Shown here: piece by piece, positions 26,831 through 35,912 of the stretch
Position numbering within the stretch: the first letter of the stretch is position 1
Layout of the letters: every line of letters begins with the position of its first letter
Made by a program: the position numbers and the translations under genes
Assembly (NCBI GenBank): GCA_028712695.1
Contig: JAQTQZ010000007.1
Span: 62,001 to 126,000, forward strand
Direction: 5' to 3'
Source: Methylovulum sp.
GTDB taxonomy: Bacteria > Pseudomonadota > Gammaproteobacteria > Methylococcales > Methylomonadaceae
Length of the DNA: 64,000 bases
Notes under the pieces: generated by a model
The model's input: the letters and a program-made list of their open reading frames with translations, nothing else
The model's database searches: none
What the model was told of the DNA's origin: nothing

Positions 26831-27892
26831 TCAAGGTTGCCCGACGGTGTTATGCGTCCCTAGGCATTGCGCTTCTAGCTCCATCCGCGCGGAATAATTT
26901 CCATAGCGCGCCGCACCATTCAGTCTTGCCCGTTTATAAAGGGCCTTTTGTGCAGCTTGTAGATTTTCGGGTCTGCCTTGCCATGCTTCCAATACCGGTT
27001 GCTGCAATGCCCGTCCGTAGGAAAAACTTAACTGCCAAGGTGCGTTACCAGCCATGGCATTCATGGTGTTCAGGTTAGCCGTCGCTTCTTCCGGTGTCTG
27101 GCCTCCCGAAAGAAAATTTATCCCGGGCACAGCGGCTGGCACTGAACGCCGCATAACAGCCAGAGTTTTCTCGGCGATTTCTTCGGCACTGGCACGATGC
27201 GGCGCCTCTTTGCCAGGCACAACCATGCTGGGTTTGAGCAACATATATTCCAGTTCTACCTGATGCCTGTGCAACGCTTGGAATACCGCATATTGGACGT
27301 TTTCAACCACTTCAAAGCAATGGTCGATGGAATGGCTGCCGTCCAGCAGCACTTCCGGCTCGACGATGGGCACCATCCCTAATGATTGGCAAATCGCGGC
27401 ATAACGGGCCAGCACCTCGGCATTGGTTGTTATGCCAACTGGGGTCGGGTTATGTGGGCTGATGGAATAGACTTCACGCCATTTGGCAAACCGCGCGCCC
27501 TGTCCCTTATAAATTGCGAGCCGTTCAGCCAAGCCGTCCAACCCTTGGGTGACCACATCCCCCTGCGCATTAACCAGCGGCACAAAGCCTTTATCGACCT
27601 TAATCCCCGGCACAATGCCCCGCCCTGAGGCCACTTCCGGCAAGCTTTTGCCATCCACCGTTTTTTGCCCCAGTGTTTCATCAAACAAGATCACGCCACT
27701 GATAAACTCACTCAAACCGGATGTTGTCAGCAGTAATGAGCGATAGGCGCAACGGTTGGCTTCGGTTGATTCGACATTGATCGCTTTAAAGCGTTTAGCG
27801 ATAGTTGGAGCACTCTCATCGGCCGCCAATATGCCTTTACCTGCGACAACGAGAGCCGTGATTGTGGCTTGTAACTCAGTTTTTATAGTCAT
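26831..27892 (-). CDS. class I fructose-bisphosphate aldolase
   Basis: Cleaves fructose-1,6-bisphosphate to DHAP and GAP through a Lys Schiff base. 353 residues of the eukaryote-like class I family. GKGILAADESAPTIAKRF opens the barrel. IVEPEVLLDGSHSIDHC and EYMLLKPSMVVPGK (Schiff-base Lys region) are conserved, and PAAVPGINFLSGGQTPEEAT gives the phosphate-binding loop. WQLSFSYGRALQQPVLEAW is also typical. In a methylotroph it would serve the ribulose-monophosphate route or gluconeogenesis. It is monocistronic. Confidence 0.95.
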   Translation of the reverse strand: MTIKTELQATITALVVAGKGILAADESAPTIAKRFKAINVESTEANRCAYRSLLLTTSGLSEFISGVILFDETLGQKTVDGKSLPEVASGRGIVPGIKVDKGFVPLVNAQGDVVTQGLDGLAERLAIYKGQGARFAKWREVYSISPHNPTPVGITTNAEVLARYAAICQSLGMVPIVEPEVLLDGSHSIDHCFEVVENVQYAVFQALHRHQVELEYMLLKPSMVVPGKEAPHRASAEEIAEKTLAVMRRSVPAAVPGINFLSGGQTPEEATANLNTMNAMAGNAPWQLSFSYGRALQQPVLEAWQGRPENLQAAQKALYKRARLNGAARYGNYSARMELEAQCLGTHNTVGQP

Positions 27893-27980
27893 AACATTCT
27901 CCGCTTATGCCGCTATAGGCATGCTTTATTCATCATCGCGTAAACTGGGGCAGAACAGATAAGAAACTGGCACCAGAAAA

Positions 27981-28187
27981 CTAAGCCAACGCTACGATGC
28001 CTTCAATGCAGTGATTCAGACCTATGGACGGGATCTCCAACGTCATTTTAACCGTTAGGGTCTCGTTGCCTTGCAATGCCTCGGATTTCATCGCGTCAAA
28101 CACCGCGTGTTCGATTTCACGCTGTGACGTAACGCCCACCTTTTTAAGGTATTTCCTGATTTCCATGTTCAATGTGTCTTCATTCAT
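27981..28187 (-). CDS. DUF6494 family protein
   Basis: 68 residues from ATG 28187, where MNEDTLNMEIRKYLKKVGV matches the family start and GGAG lies 8 bases upstream; a GTG four codons earlier (28199) is contained in that ribosome site. Later landmarks are TSQREIEHAVFDAMKSEAL and a beta stretch (TLTVKMTLEIPSIGLNHCIE). It resembles small dodecin-like or ligand-binding proteins in size, but its function is unknown. It lies 32 bases downstream of the pterin dehydratase gene, so probably shares its transcript. Confidence 0.7.
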   Translation of the reverse strand: MNEDTLNMEIRKYLKKVGVTSQREIEHAVFDAMKSEALQGNETLTVKMTLEIPSIGLNHCIEGIVALA

Positions 28188-28219
28188 CTTGGTCTCCACA
28201 GCGGGGTTGGGTTTGTCAA

Positions 28220-28603
28220 TTAATCATATTTGATATACTTAAACCGTGGGTCATCAGGCGTGCCTTCTAATGCACCGCCTTCTTTACCAGGCTGCCACAT
28301 GATCACGCTTTCGATTTTATGGGCCAACTCAAAATCCTTGTTGGTAATGCCTTTAGCCGCATGATTGACCAGTTTGACAATGACAAAGGCGTAAGAAACC
28401 GCCAGGTCGGGATGGTGAAACGCCGCTTCAGCTAAGTGTCCAATGGTATTGACCACCATTAAAGTGCCTTTCCAGCCGCTGGTTTTGTATTTCCGTCGAA
28501 TCCAGCCGTTTTCCAGATACCAGTGCGGCAGCTCTTCTTTCAACCGCTCTTCCACTTCCGCATCCGTATAGGTTTCTTCGTGTTTGCGTTCTCTCCAGCC
28601 CAT
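28220..28603 (-). CDS. 4a-hydroxytetrahydrobiopterin dehydratase (PCD/DCoH)
   Basis: Recycles the oxidised pterin left by aromatic amino-acid hydroxylases; in some bacteria a molybdopterin role has been proposed. 127 residues from ATG 28603 (MGWRERKHEE), chosen because AAGGGG lies upstream and the preceding 44 codons of open frame carry no family similarity. The active-site signature E-x3-H-H-P-x6-Y-x9-H-x-D fits EAAFHHPDLAVSYAFVIVKL then VNHAAKGITNKD. No phenylalanine hydroxylase gene is nearby. Slightly longer than the ~110-residue norm because of the C-terminal tail. Confidence 0.85.
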   Translation of the reverse strand: MGWRERKHEETYTDAEVEERLKEELPHWYLENGWIRRKYKTSGWKGTLMVVNTIGHLAEAAFHHPDLAVSYAFVIVKLVNHAAKGITNKDFELAHKIESVIMWQPGKEGGALEGTPDDPRFKYIKYD

Positions 28604-28846
28604 AATATTTACCCCTTGTTTGATATTAATTGTTATCAACCAAACGACTGTGCTTTGTTCCGCATAGTTCCAGCTTTCATTTATGTGCTTGGGCATGACA
28701 GATCTGTTGGTAATTAAACTAACGGAACGCGCCATCCGGTTTAGGACAGTAAATGTGTGCTTAAAAATACAAGTAGGGTGACAGCAGGTTAAAATAGCGG
28801 CTTACTACTGAAGACTTAACGCTAAACGCATCAGACGGATCATCGC

Positions 28847-29611
28847 ATGAAAATAATTTCCTGGAATGTCAACGGCATTCGCTCGGTACAAGGCAAAGGC
28901 TTTGCCGAAACGCTCGCGCGGCTGGATGCCGACTGCATTCTGCTGCAGGAAACCAAGGCCCAGGCCGAGCAGGTCGATAAGGCGCTGGCAGGCATTGATG
29001 GCTACCACGTTTATTCCAACTGTGCCGAACGCAAAGGTTATTCCGGCGTGACAATTTTGTCTCGGCAGGAACCGTTGCAAATCATCAATGATATTGGCAT
29101 TGCTGAGCATGACCGGGAAGGCCGCGTGATTGTTGCCGAATTTGAGCATTTTTTTCTGCTCGATGTGTATGTGCCGAATTCGGGCGAGGCATTGGCCCGG
29201 CTGGATTACCGCCAAACGTGGGATCTTGAATTTCTGGCCTATTGCCAGCAACTGCAAAGCCTTAAACCGCTGATCGCCTGCGGCGACTTTAATGTCGCGC
29301 ACCGGGAAATTGATATTGCCCGTCCGAAGCCGAATTACAATAAATCATCCGGTTATACTCAAGTTGAAATCGACGGTTTCAGCCGGTTTCTCGATGCTGG
29401 ACTGGTCGACACCTTCCGACATTTTCATCCTGACATTGTCGCTTACAGCTGGTGGAGCTTCCGGGCGGGAGCCAGGGCAAAAAACGTCGGCTGGCGGATT
29501 GATTACGTGTTGGCCAGCCAAGCGCTGGTTGGCAAGGTAAAGCAAGCTTTTATCCTGCCAGATATTACCGGGTCGGATCATTGCCCCGTCGGTATCGACA
29601 TCGACTTTTAA
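28847..29611 (+). CDS. xthA: exodeoxyribonuclease III (AP endonuclease)
   Basis: Mg2+-dependent AP endonuclease and 3' exonuclease for base-excision repair. 254 residues. KIISWNVNGIRS (Asn7), LLQETKAQ (catalytic Glu metal ligand), DVYVPNSG, ACGDFNVAH, the RIDYVLAS block and SDHCPVGIDI (catalytic Asp-His) are all present. It is followed after 13 bases by an uracil-DNA glycosylase gene, so the two enzymes of one repair pathway are likely co-transcribed. Confidence 0.95.
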   Translation: MKIISWNVNGIRSVQGKGFAETLARLDADCILLQETKAQAEQVDKALAGIDGYHVYSNCAERKGYSGVTILSRQEPLQIINDIGIAEHDREGRVIVAEFEHFFLLDVYVPNSGEALARLDYRQTWDLEFLAYCQQLQSLKPLIACGDFNVAHREIDIARPKPNYNKSSGYTQVEIDGFSRFLDAGLVDTFRHFHPDIVAYSWWSFRAGARAKNVGWRIDYVLASQALVGKVKQAFILPDITGSDHCPVGIDIDF

Positions 29612-29624
29612 GCACGAGAATCCA

Positions 29625-30254
29625 ATGCTTGCTCGCGAACAAGCCCTGCGGGAACACTGCGCCGCATTGGCGCAATGCCGCAGATGCCCTGCGATGGCCG
29701 CCCCGGTGGTGATTGGGAACCCGGTGCTGTCGCCGATTTTGCTGATCGGCCAGGCTCCTGGCGACAAGGAAGGCGGTTTAGGAAAGCCATTTGCTTGGAC
29801 GGCAGGCAAAACGCTGTTCAAGTGGTTCGAACGTATTGGTTTGGATGAAGATACTTTTCGGCAACGTGTTTACATGGCCGCCGTGTGCCGCTGTTTTCCG
29901 GGCAAAAATCCCAAAGGCGGTGACCGTGTGCCGAGTCCCGTCGAAATCGATAACTGCGCGGGCTGGCTGCAAGCGGAAGTCGATTTGCTCAAACCGGCCC
30001 TGATCCTACCGGTCGGCAAGCTGGCGATCAGTCAATTAATGCCGGTCAAAAAACTCGACGAGGTGGTCGGCAAACTTCACCCCGTCACCTTTCATGGCCA
30101 TCCCTCTGAAGCGCTCCCGCTACCCCACCCGTCCGGCGCATCGACTTGGCACCGGACTGAACCGGGTCTTGCGCTGCTGGACTCGGCGTTGACAATTTTG
30201 AAAAACCATCCCGCTTGGCAACTTGTTGCCCGTCAAGCAATTAATCTAACCTGA
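29625..30254 (+). CDS. uracil-DNA glycosylase, Fe-S type (family 4/5-like)
   Basis: 209 residues. Motif 1 is GQAPGDKEGGLGKPF (family 4 has GEAPG-x5-GxPF), and the C-terminal motif is HPSGASTWH. Cys18 and Cys21 (CRRC), with Cys87/Cys89 (VCRCFPGKN) and a Cys near 111 (DNCAGW), can hold the [4Fe-4S] cluster of family 4/5 glycosylases. The substitution GQAPGDKE and the HPSGAS motif do not fit cleanly the best-known subfamilies, so substrate range (U, or also hypoxanthine/xanthine) is uncertain. It follows xthA in one probable operon. Confidence 0.8.
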   Translation: MLAREQALREHCAALAQCRRCPAMAAPVVIGNPVLSPILLIGQAPGDKEGGLGKPFAWTAGKTLFKWFERIGLDEDTFRQRVYMAAVCRCFPGKNPKGGDRVPSPVEIDNCAGWLQAEVDLLKPALILPVGKLAISQLMPVKKLDEVVGKLHPVTFHGHPSEALPLPHPSGASTWHRTEPGLALLDSALTILKNHPAWQLVARQAINLT

Positions 30255-30268
30255 AAATTTTAGGTTAG
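30246..30268. repeat. perfect palindrome over the glycosylase stop
   Basis: CTAACCT-G-AAAATTTT-AGGTTAG spans the TGA stop of the glycosylase gene. It could form an mRNA 3'-end hairpin or a protein site. No T-run follows. Confidence 0.4.
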
Positions 30269-30407
30269 CTTGTCCTACGCTTAGATGGCTTTTTAAAAAC
30301 GCGGTGAGGTTCGGCGGCAATGCGCACCGAACAGAAGCTGGACTATTAAACGGCATGAATCGGGTAATTCTGAGCCGTAGAACGTTTAAATAATTGCGGC
30401 AAAACCC

Positions 30408-30560
30408 ATGTCCAGATTGTCTTTAGGCTTAAGTCAGCGATTGAAGGAATTTGATCAGTTTGTCAGTGTCGAAAGCATTGTTGATGGGTCTTTTGCGAAT
30501 TTTCACCTTGATCCGGTAGCAATCATTGATGATTTTCCGCGTTTGCTGTCAGGAACTTAG
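30408..30560 (+). CDS. small hypothetical ORF before cyoA
   Basis: 50 codons from ATG 30408, reading MSRLSLGLSQRLKEFDQF at the start and ending LDPVAIIDDFPRLLSGT. No signal peptide, no family recognised, no strong ribosome site directly upstream. It ends 14 bases before cyoA, and its stop overlaps the AGGAGG of cyoA. It may be a leader peptide or chance. The rest of the 320-base gap holds nothing else that I can support. Confidence 0.3.
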   Translation: MSRLSLGLSQRLKEFDQFVSVESIVDGSFANFHLDPVAIIDDFPRLLSGT

Positions 30561-30574
30561 GAGGCTAGAGTGAA

Positions 30575-31501
30575 ATGAAGCGTTACGGATTGATGAAATT
30601 AGTAGCCAGAAGTTGCCTTTGCATACTCCCTATCTTTCTGGTGATAGGTCTGAACGGTTGTAACCTGAACAACGTTGCCGACCTTGAACCCTCTGGCCCC
30701 ATCGCCCGCTCCATAGATGCGCTTTTCTGGATAACGGTTGCATTAATGTCCATTATCCTGATCCCCGTCTTTGGCATGACGGCTTGGATTATATGGCAAT
30801 ACCGCGCCTCGAACAGTAAAGCCATTTATGCCCCTGACTGGGATTCTTCTGTTTGGCTTGAGCGGCTGGTTTGGCTCTTTCCGGCGTTGATCATTGTCAT
30901 CTTATCCAGCATGTCTTGGGTTTACACGCATCGGTTGGATCCTTACAAACCTTTGGCTTCGGCTTCCCCGCCTTTGGAAATCCAGGTTATTGCCTTAGAT
31001 TGGAAATGGTTGTTCATTTACCCTGAGCAAAATATTGCGGCGGTCAATGAATTGACGATTCCGGTCAACCGTCCGGTAACCTTTAAAATCACCTCCAATA
31101 CCGTGATGAACGCCTTTTTCATTCCCCGCTTGGGAGGGCAGATTTTCGCTATGGCCGGAATGGAGACGCAGTTGCATCTGATAGCGGACAAGTCTGGCCA
31201 TTACTTCGGGGAAAACATCCAATATAGCGGTCAAGGCTTCCCCTATCAAAATTTTACAGCCAATGCCACATCGTTGCAGGAGTTTAACGCCTGGATAGAT
31301 AAGGCCAAGCAGTCGTCACAGCAACTTGATTTAAACCAATTCAATGAACTGGCCAAACCCAGTGTCAGGCATCCAGTCACTTATTATGCTTCGGTAACAC
31401 CTGCAATGTTTAAGCAGGTTATGGCTAAGTTCATGAGTAAACAAAGGACGCAAGGTTCACCAGAACCACTCTTGGCATCCCCCCTTGAAGGAGTACACTG
31501 A
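30575..31501 (+). CDS. cyoA: cytochrome bo3 quinol oxidase subunit II
   Basis: 308 residues. A signal sequence with lipobox GLNGC (lipid-modified as in E. coli CyoA), two membrane segments (about residues 47-70 and 90-112), then the cupredoxin-like periplasmic domain. QVIALDWKWLFIYPEQNIA and GQIFAMAGMETQLHLIADKS are typical. The Cys/His ligands of CuA are absent, so this is a quinol and not a cytochrome c oxidase. AGGAGG 10 bases upstream supports the start. First gene of cyoABCD. Confidence 0.95.
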   Translation: MKRYGLMKLVARSCLCILPIFLVIGLNGCNLNNVADLEPSGPIARSIDALFWITVALMSIILIPVFGMTAWIIWQYRASNSKAIYAPDWDSSVWLERLVWLFPALIIVILSSMSWVYTHRLDPYKPLASASPPLEIQVIALDWKWLFIYPEQNIAAVNELTIPVNRPVTFKITSNTVMNAFFIPRLGGQIFAMAGMETQLHLIADKSGHYFGENIQYSGQGFPYQNFTANATSLQEFNAWIDKAKQSSQQLDLNQFNELAKPSVRHPVTYYASVTPAMFKQVMAKFMSKQRTQGSPEPLLASPLEGVH

Positions 31502-33511
31502 ATGTTCGGCAAACTCAGCTTACAAGCCATTTCCTACGATAATCCCGTTGTCATGTTTGGTGTTGTGTTGATGATAGGCGGTGGCCTGGCAATGGTGCTG
31601 CTCATCACCTATTTTCGTAAATGGCCGACCCTTTGGAATGATTGGCTGACCAGCCTGGATCATAAAAAAATCGGTGTCATGTACATTATACTTGCATTGG
31701 TTATGCTGCTGAGGGGCTTTGCAGACGCTATCATGATGCGTACCCAGCAGGTGCTTGCCGAGGGGGCAAGCCAAGGCTTCCTGAGCCCTAGCCATTACGA
31801 TCAGGTCTTCAGTGCCCATGGGACTATTATGGTCATTTTTATGGCAATGCCGTTTTTAACCGGCCTCATGAATATCGTCGTCCCCTTGCAGCTTGGCAAA
31901 CGTGACATCGCGTTTCCGTTCATGAATGCGTTAAGCCTTTGGCTGACCGTGGCCGGCGCCGCACTTATAATGGCGTCATTAGCCATAGGCGAGTTTTCGA
32001 CAGCTGGGTGGAGCGGTTACCCGCCTTATTCGGAACTACAATATAGCCCGGATGTCGGGGTTGATTACTGGATCTGGGCGTTAATGCTCAGCGGCGCGGC
32101 ATCGACCATGACCGGCATCAATTTTGTGACCACCATCTTGCTGGGCCGTGCGCCGGGCATGACCCTGATGCGGATGCCTTTGTTCAGTTGGACGGCATTG
32201 TGCACCAATATCCTGATGGTTTTGGCCTTTCCCGCCCTGACTGTAGCCACTGGCTTGCTGGGTCTCGACCGTTATCTTGGCATGCACTTTTTTACCAATG
32301 GCGACGGTGGCAACATGATGAACTTTGTTAATCTGTTTTGGATTTGGGGACATCCGGAAGTGTATATCCTGATTTTGCCGGCCTTCGGGATCTTTTCCGA
32401 AGTCATTTCCACCTTTTCGGGGAAAAGGCTATTTGGTTACCGATCTTTGGTGTATGCCACCTTTGTGATCACCTTGTTGTCCTTCACCGTCTGGTTGCAC
32501 CATTTTTTCACCATGGGCGCCAGTGCCAATGTCAATGCGGCCTTTGGTATCGCCACCATGGTCATTGCCGTACCCACTGGCGTGAAAATCTTTGACTGGC
32601 TGCTGACCCTGTATCGGGGACGTATCCGCTTTGATGTCCCTATGCTGTGGGCCTTGGCCTTCATTCCCACCTTTGCCATTGGCGGTGCGACGGGTATTCT
32701 GTTGGCCGTGCCGCCCGTTGATTTCATGATGCACAACAGTGAATTTTTGGTGGCCCATTTCCACAATATGCTGATTCCTGGTGCGCTGTTCGGGTATTTG
32801 GCGGGTTATTCCTATTGGTTTCCCAAAGTGTTCGGTTTCCGTTTGGATGAAACATGGGGTAAATTGGCATTTTGGAATTGGCTGATTGGTTTTTATTTGG
32901 CCTTTATGCCGCTTTATGCCTTAGGCCTCATGGGGATGCCACGGCGGATGCAGCACTATGACAATCCGGAATGGCAGCCTTTGCTCGTGGTCGCTGCTGC
33001 AGGTGCGGTTTTTATAGCCATTGGCATTGGCTGTCTGGTGTTACAGTTGCTGGTCAGTATTATAAAACGGGATGCAAACTGGGATCAGCTAGGCGATCCG
33101 TGGAATGGCCGCAGCTTGGAATGGTCAATCCCATCACCCCCGCCAGTCTACAATTTTGCGGTCATTCCCGAAGTGAAAGACATCGATGCTTTTTGGGACA
33201 TGAAAGAAAAAAGCACCGTTGATAGGCAACCCGTCCATTATGAGGCTATTGATTTGCCCAAGAACACCAGCGTCGGCGTTGTTTTCGGCGGATTATCCTT
33301 TGTGTTCGGATTTGCCATGGTCTGGCATATTGGGTGGTTGGCCATGGCGGCAGGAGTGGCAATGCTGGCAACCGTCATAGCGCGTTCTTTCGATGACGAT
33401 ACCGAATACCGCTTAACGGCGGCGGAGGTTGGGCAGCTTGAGGGCAAACGTTTTAGGCAGCAGGCCGAAAACCAACAAGCTTGCGCCAAACCGCTAGCAG
33501 GCCAGGAGTGA
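31502..33511 (+). CDS. cyoB: cytochrome bo3 quinol oxidase subunit I
   Basis: Heme-copper catalytic subunit, 669 residues and about 15 membrane segments. Low-spin heme/CuB ligands are in [25 protein letters not shown] (CuB His and the cross-linked Tyr), [10 protein letters not shown] and [11 protein letters not shown]. The D-channel and K-channel regions look normal for A-type oxidases. It starts on the base after the cyoA stop. Uses quinol, reduces O2 to water and pumps protons. No cyoE (heme O synthase) follows in this cluster. Confidence 0.97.
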   Translation: MFGKLSLQAISYDNPVVMFGVVLMIGGGLAMVLLITYFRKWPTLWNDWLTSLDHKKIGVMYIILALVMLLRGFADAIMMRTQQVLAEGASQGFLSPSHYDQVFSAHGTIMVIFMAMPFLTGLMNIVVPLQLGKRDIAFPFMNALSLWLTVAGAALIMASLAIGEFSTAGWSGYPPYSELQYSPDVGVDYWIWALMLSGAASTMTGINFVTTILLGRAPGMTLMRMPLFSWTALCTNILMVLAFPALTVATGLLGLDRYLGMHFFTNGDGGNMMNFVNLFWIWGHPEVYILILPAFGIFSEVISTFSGKRLFGYRSLVYATFVITLLSFTVWLHHFFTMGASANVNAAFGIATMVIAVPTGVKIFDWLLTLYRGRIRFDVPMLWALAFIPTFAIGGATGILLAVPPVDFMMHNSEFLVAHFHNMLIPGALFGYLAGYSYWFPKVFGFRLDETWGKLAFWNWLIGFYLAFMPLYALGLMGMPRRMQHYDNPEWQPLLVVAAAGAVFIAIGIGCLVLQLLVSIIKRDANWDQLGDPWNGRSLEWSIPSPPPVYNFAVIPEVKDIDAFWDMKEKSTVDRQPVHYEAIDLPKNTSVGVVFGGLSFVFGFAMVWHIGWLAMAAGVAMLATVIARSFDDDTEYRLTAAEVGQLEGKRFRQQAENQQACAKPLAGQE

Positions 33512-33515
33512 AATC

Positions 33516-34115
33516 ATGATACCGGAGCCATCCCTACCGTTCCCCGTCCCCACTGAAATTTGTTCACCTGCCAAAACCTTCGGGTTCTGGATTTATTTGA
33601 TGAGCGATAGCGTGATTTTTGCTTTGCTATTTGCCACTTATGCCAGCATGAGCCGTAATTATGCCGGTGGCCCGACCGGGAAAGAGGTGTTTGACCTAAG
33701 CACTGTTTTTTATGAAACGCTAGTGCTGCTGTCGAGTACGCTGACCTGTGGCTTTTCTATACTGTCCTTGTCGAAGGCCAAGACGCCGAGGTTGTTGTTT
33801 TGGATGGCAATCACTTTTTTGTTAGGCTTGGGGTTCGTTTTAATGGAATATAGCGAATTCCATAGTTTGATCTGGCAGGGGGCAGGCCTCGACCGTAGCG
33901 GCTTCCTGTCCGCGTTTTTTACCTTGGTCGGGACGCATGGCCTGCATGTCAGCATTGGTTTGGTTTGGCTGTTGGTGATGATGGTTCAGGTCGTCCAAAA
34001 AGGCTTGACCGCACCCGTACAGTCGCGCTTATACCGCTTTAGCCTATTTTGGCACTTTCTGGATTTGGTCTGGGTAGGCATCTTTTCCATGGTCTATTTG
34101 CTGGGGGTCTTGTAA
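33516..34115 (+). CDS. cyoC: cytochrome bo3 quinol oxidase subunit III
   Basis: 199 residues, five membrane segments typical of quinol-oxidase subunit III (two fewer than in cytochrome c oxidases). KTFGFWIYLMSDSVIFALLF and GTHGLHVSIGLVWLLVMM are the diagnostic blocks; SRLYRFSLFWHFLDLVWVGI ends the protein. Starts four bases after cyoB. Confidence 0.95.
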   Translation: MIPEPSLPFPVPTEICSPAKTFGFWIYLMSDSVIFALLFATYASMSRNYAGGPTGKEVFDLSTVFYETLVLLSSTLTCGFSILSLSKAKTPRLLFWMAITFLLGLGFVLMEYSEFHSLIWQGAGLDRSGFLSAFFTLVGTHGLHVSIGLVWLLVMMVQVVQKGLTAPVQSRLYRFSLFWHFLDLVWVGIFSMVYLLGVL

Positions 34116-34517
34116 ATGAAACCATTTTCCATTGAAAACCGCCCGGAACTCGCCACTTACCTAAGCGGGTTTTTCTTGGCCCTATTGTTGACCTTGCTGG
34201 CTTTCGGGATAGTCTGCGCGCAGACGGGCATTGCTTTACAGCCTATAAGTTTCGTCCTAGGCCGTTTCCCTCAAGGTGCGGAAAGGCTTAGGGAAATGCC
34301 CCATTGGCTGGTTATCAGTGGCATTTTCGTTTTGGCTGTTTTACAAATAACCGTGCATTTATGGTATTTTTTGCACTTGGATTTCAGTCCCAGGCAACGT
34401 ATGAAAGTCCACGCCATCCTGTTTTCGCTGTGCATCATGTTTATTATTATTTGCGGAACGCTATGGATTATGCAAGATCTGGGCAATCAAATGTCACCCA
34501 TTTCATCGGGAAGATAG
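34116..34517 (+). CDS. cyoD: cytochrome bo3 quinol oxidase subunit IV
   Basis: 133 residues, three membrane segments, small assembly and stability subunit. LSGFFLALLLTLLAFGIV, VLQITVHLWYFLHLDFS and ILFSLCIMFIIICGTLWIM are the three segments, and the HLWYFLHLDFS block is typical. It starts on the base after the cyoC stop. Longer than the E. coli protein by about 24 residues, mostly in the loop RFPQGAERLREMPH. Confidence 0.9.
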   Translation: MKPFSIENRPELATYLSGFFLALLLTLLAFGIVCAQTGIALQPISFVLGRFPQGAERLREMPHWLVISGIFVLAVLQITVHLWYFLHLDFSPRQRMKVHAILFSLCIMFIIICGTLWIMQDLGNQMSPISSGR

Positions 34518-34600
34518 ATTGTTAAGGTGGTTTGGCCTTAAACCTAGGATTTTTGCGATGGCTTTATCTTTAGCATCCGCTTTACCTTGCCATTTGTGAT

Positions 34601-35230
34601 ATGAATATTCAGCCTTGTGTTTTTATTGTCGATGACGATTATGCGGTACGTGACGGTCTTGGGTTAGTCCTCGAAACGGCTGGCTTTACTTGCCAGGCGT
34701 TTGAAAGCGCTGAGCACTTTCTCCATGCCTATTGTCCAGCCCAGATTGGTTGCCTGCTGCTTGATGTCAACATGCCGGGTTTGAGTGGTTTTGAACTGCA
34801 AGCCGAACTCATCCGTCTTGATATGCGTCTGCCGATTATTTTCCTTACTGCGTATGGCGATATACCGATGTCAGTTCGGGCAATCAAGGCGGGGGCGGTC
34901 GATTTTTTGACAAAGCCCGTGCCTGCCCAATTATTGATCGAACGCATTCAAGCGGCGCTGCAACAAGAAGTCCAGAGGCGTGAACAGTTGCTGGCGGAAC
35001 AAGCTGCCTATAGGCGTATAAACGATCTCACGCCACGCGAAATGGAGGTTATGTCGTTAGTTGTGGCGAGCTATTCCAATAAGGAGATAGCCCGACAGCT
35101 GGGCATCAGCTATCGTACTATCGAAGTTCATCGCTCACGGATCATGTCCAAAACAGGCGCACCCAATCTGTTGGAACTTGCCCAGTTGTACGAAGCCTGT
35201 GGGCTGACGCCAGAATCAAAGCTCAAATAA
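34601..35230 (+). CDS. FixJ-family LuxR-type response regulator (orphan)
   Basis: 209 residues. Receiver domain: DDD near 11-13, phospho-Asp near 55 (CLLLDVNMPGLSG), LTAYGDIPMSVRAIKAGAVD and LTKPVPAQLL. Linker LLAEQAAYRRINDLTPRE. C-terminal LuxR helix-turn-helix: LTPREMEVMSLVVASYSNKE, QLGISYRTIEVHRSRIM. This is the FixJ/NarL-like TtrR/FixJ group. No histidine kinase gene is adjacent. Its position after cyoABCD suggests control of the oxidase, but that is inference. Confidence 0.85.
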   Translation: MNIQPCVFIVDDDYAVRDGLGLVLETAGFTCQAFESAEHFLHAYCPAQIGCLLLDVNMPGLSGFELQAELIRLDMRLPIIFLTAYGDIPMSVRAIKAGAVDFLTKPVPAQLLIERIQAALQQEVQRREQLLAEQAAYRRINDLTPREMEVMSLVVASYSNKEIARQLGISYRTIEVHRSRIMSKTGAPNLLELAQLYEACGLTPESKLK

Positions 35231-35912
35231 ACCTGCCCAAACATTCTGGGCGTGTTTTAAAAACGCATGTTCATGGAAATTTTTGGCACCACCGTAAGGC
35301 AAAAATTTAGCCGTATAGTGCAGTTAAGTAGTAATGCAAAAATTTTTAACAAAAAGCCTGTGGCGAATTAACGGAATTTGGATGTTGTTATATTTCACTG
35401 TACTGATTGTAAATGCCCTTTTAGCTGAAGAAAGCGATACCCTAGAAAACATGGAACGCTATCATCCCAGCCATGTGGTGGTATCCATGCAGCGTGGCGG
35501 AAAATAAAATACGAAAGGATGTTTTTCGCTTACCCCTTGTTTCTGGCGATCAAGCAAAACCTGTTTGATATTTTCGCCAACATTGACAAAAATTACTGCA
35601 TCGGATTTGCTTGAAGAGAGGTTAAAAGATTTTTTCACTACTACTTGAAACAGGTTCCAAGCTTTTTTCTAACAGTGGATGCTTTTATAGCATGTGCTCT
35701 ATATACGTGTTCGCACGTATTTTTTTGCGCTCTAATTTGCTCTAATCTGATGCTGTTGGGGGTTTCTGCAAATAAGATATATGAAAAATGCTCGGTATTG
35801 AGGTCAGATACTTTTTTAGAAGGCTTGGAACCGCCACCCTATATACATGTCGGAGGCATAGATTATTTTATGCCATATTTTTGCCATTTTCTGACTATAG
35901 AGGAGCTAATCA
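35231..35912 (+). other. sparse region with small frames
   Basis: 682 bases. Apart from the 57-codon exported-peptide ORF at 35334-35507, I see only doubtful frames: a 32-codon one from 35519 with GAAAGG before it, and a 109-codon TTG-started one from 35645 which overlaps the next gene and lacks family features. No terminator or repeat stands out. Confidence 0.5.
35334..35507 (+). CDS. possible small exported peptide
   Basis: 57 codons. The sequence begins MQKFLTKSLWRINGIWM, has a hydrophobic core (MLLYFTVLIVNALLA) and a predicted signal-peptidase site after LLA, leaving about 26 mature residues rich in Glu, His and Met (ERYHPSHVVVSMQRGGK end). Looks like a secreted or membrane-anchored small protein. 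No family recognised, and ribosome-site evidence is weak. Metal binding by the His/Met residues is only a thought. Confidence 0.35.
   Translation: MQKFLTKSLWRINGIWMLLYFTVLIVNALLAEESDTLENMERYHPSHVVVSMQRGGK

Noticed and set aside
34522-34555. Possible terminator after cyoD
   Set aside because: Two overlapping short stems (TTAAGG/CCTTAA and GGTTT/AAACC) and a distant T5 are too weak to call.
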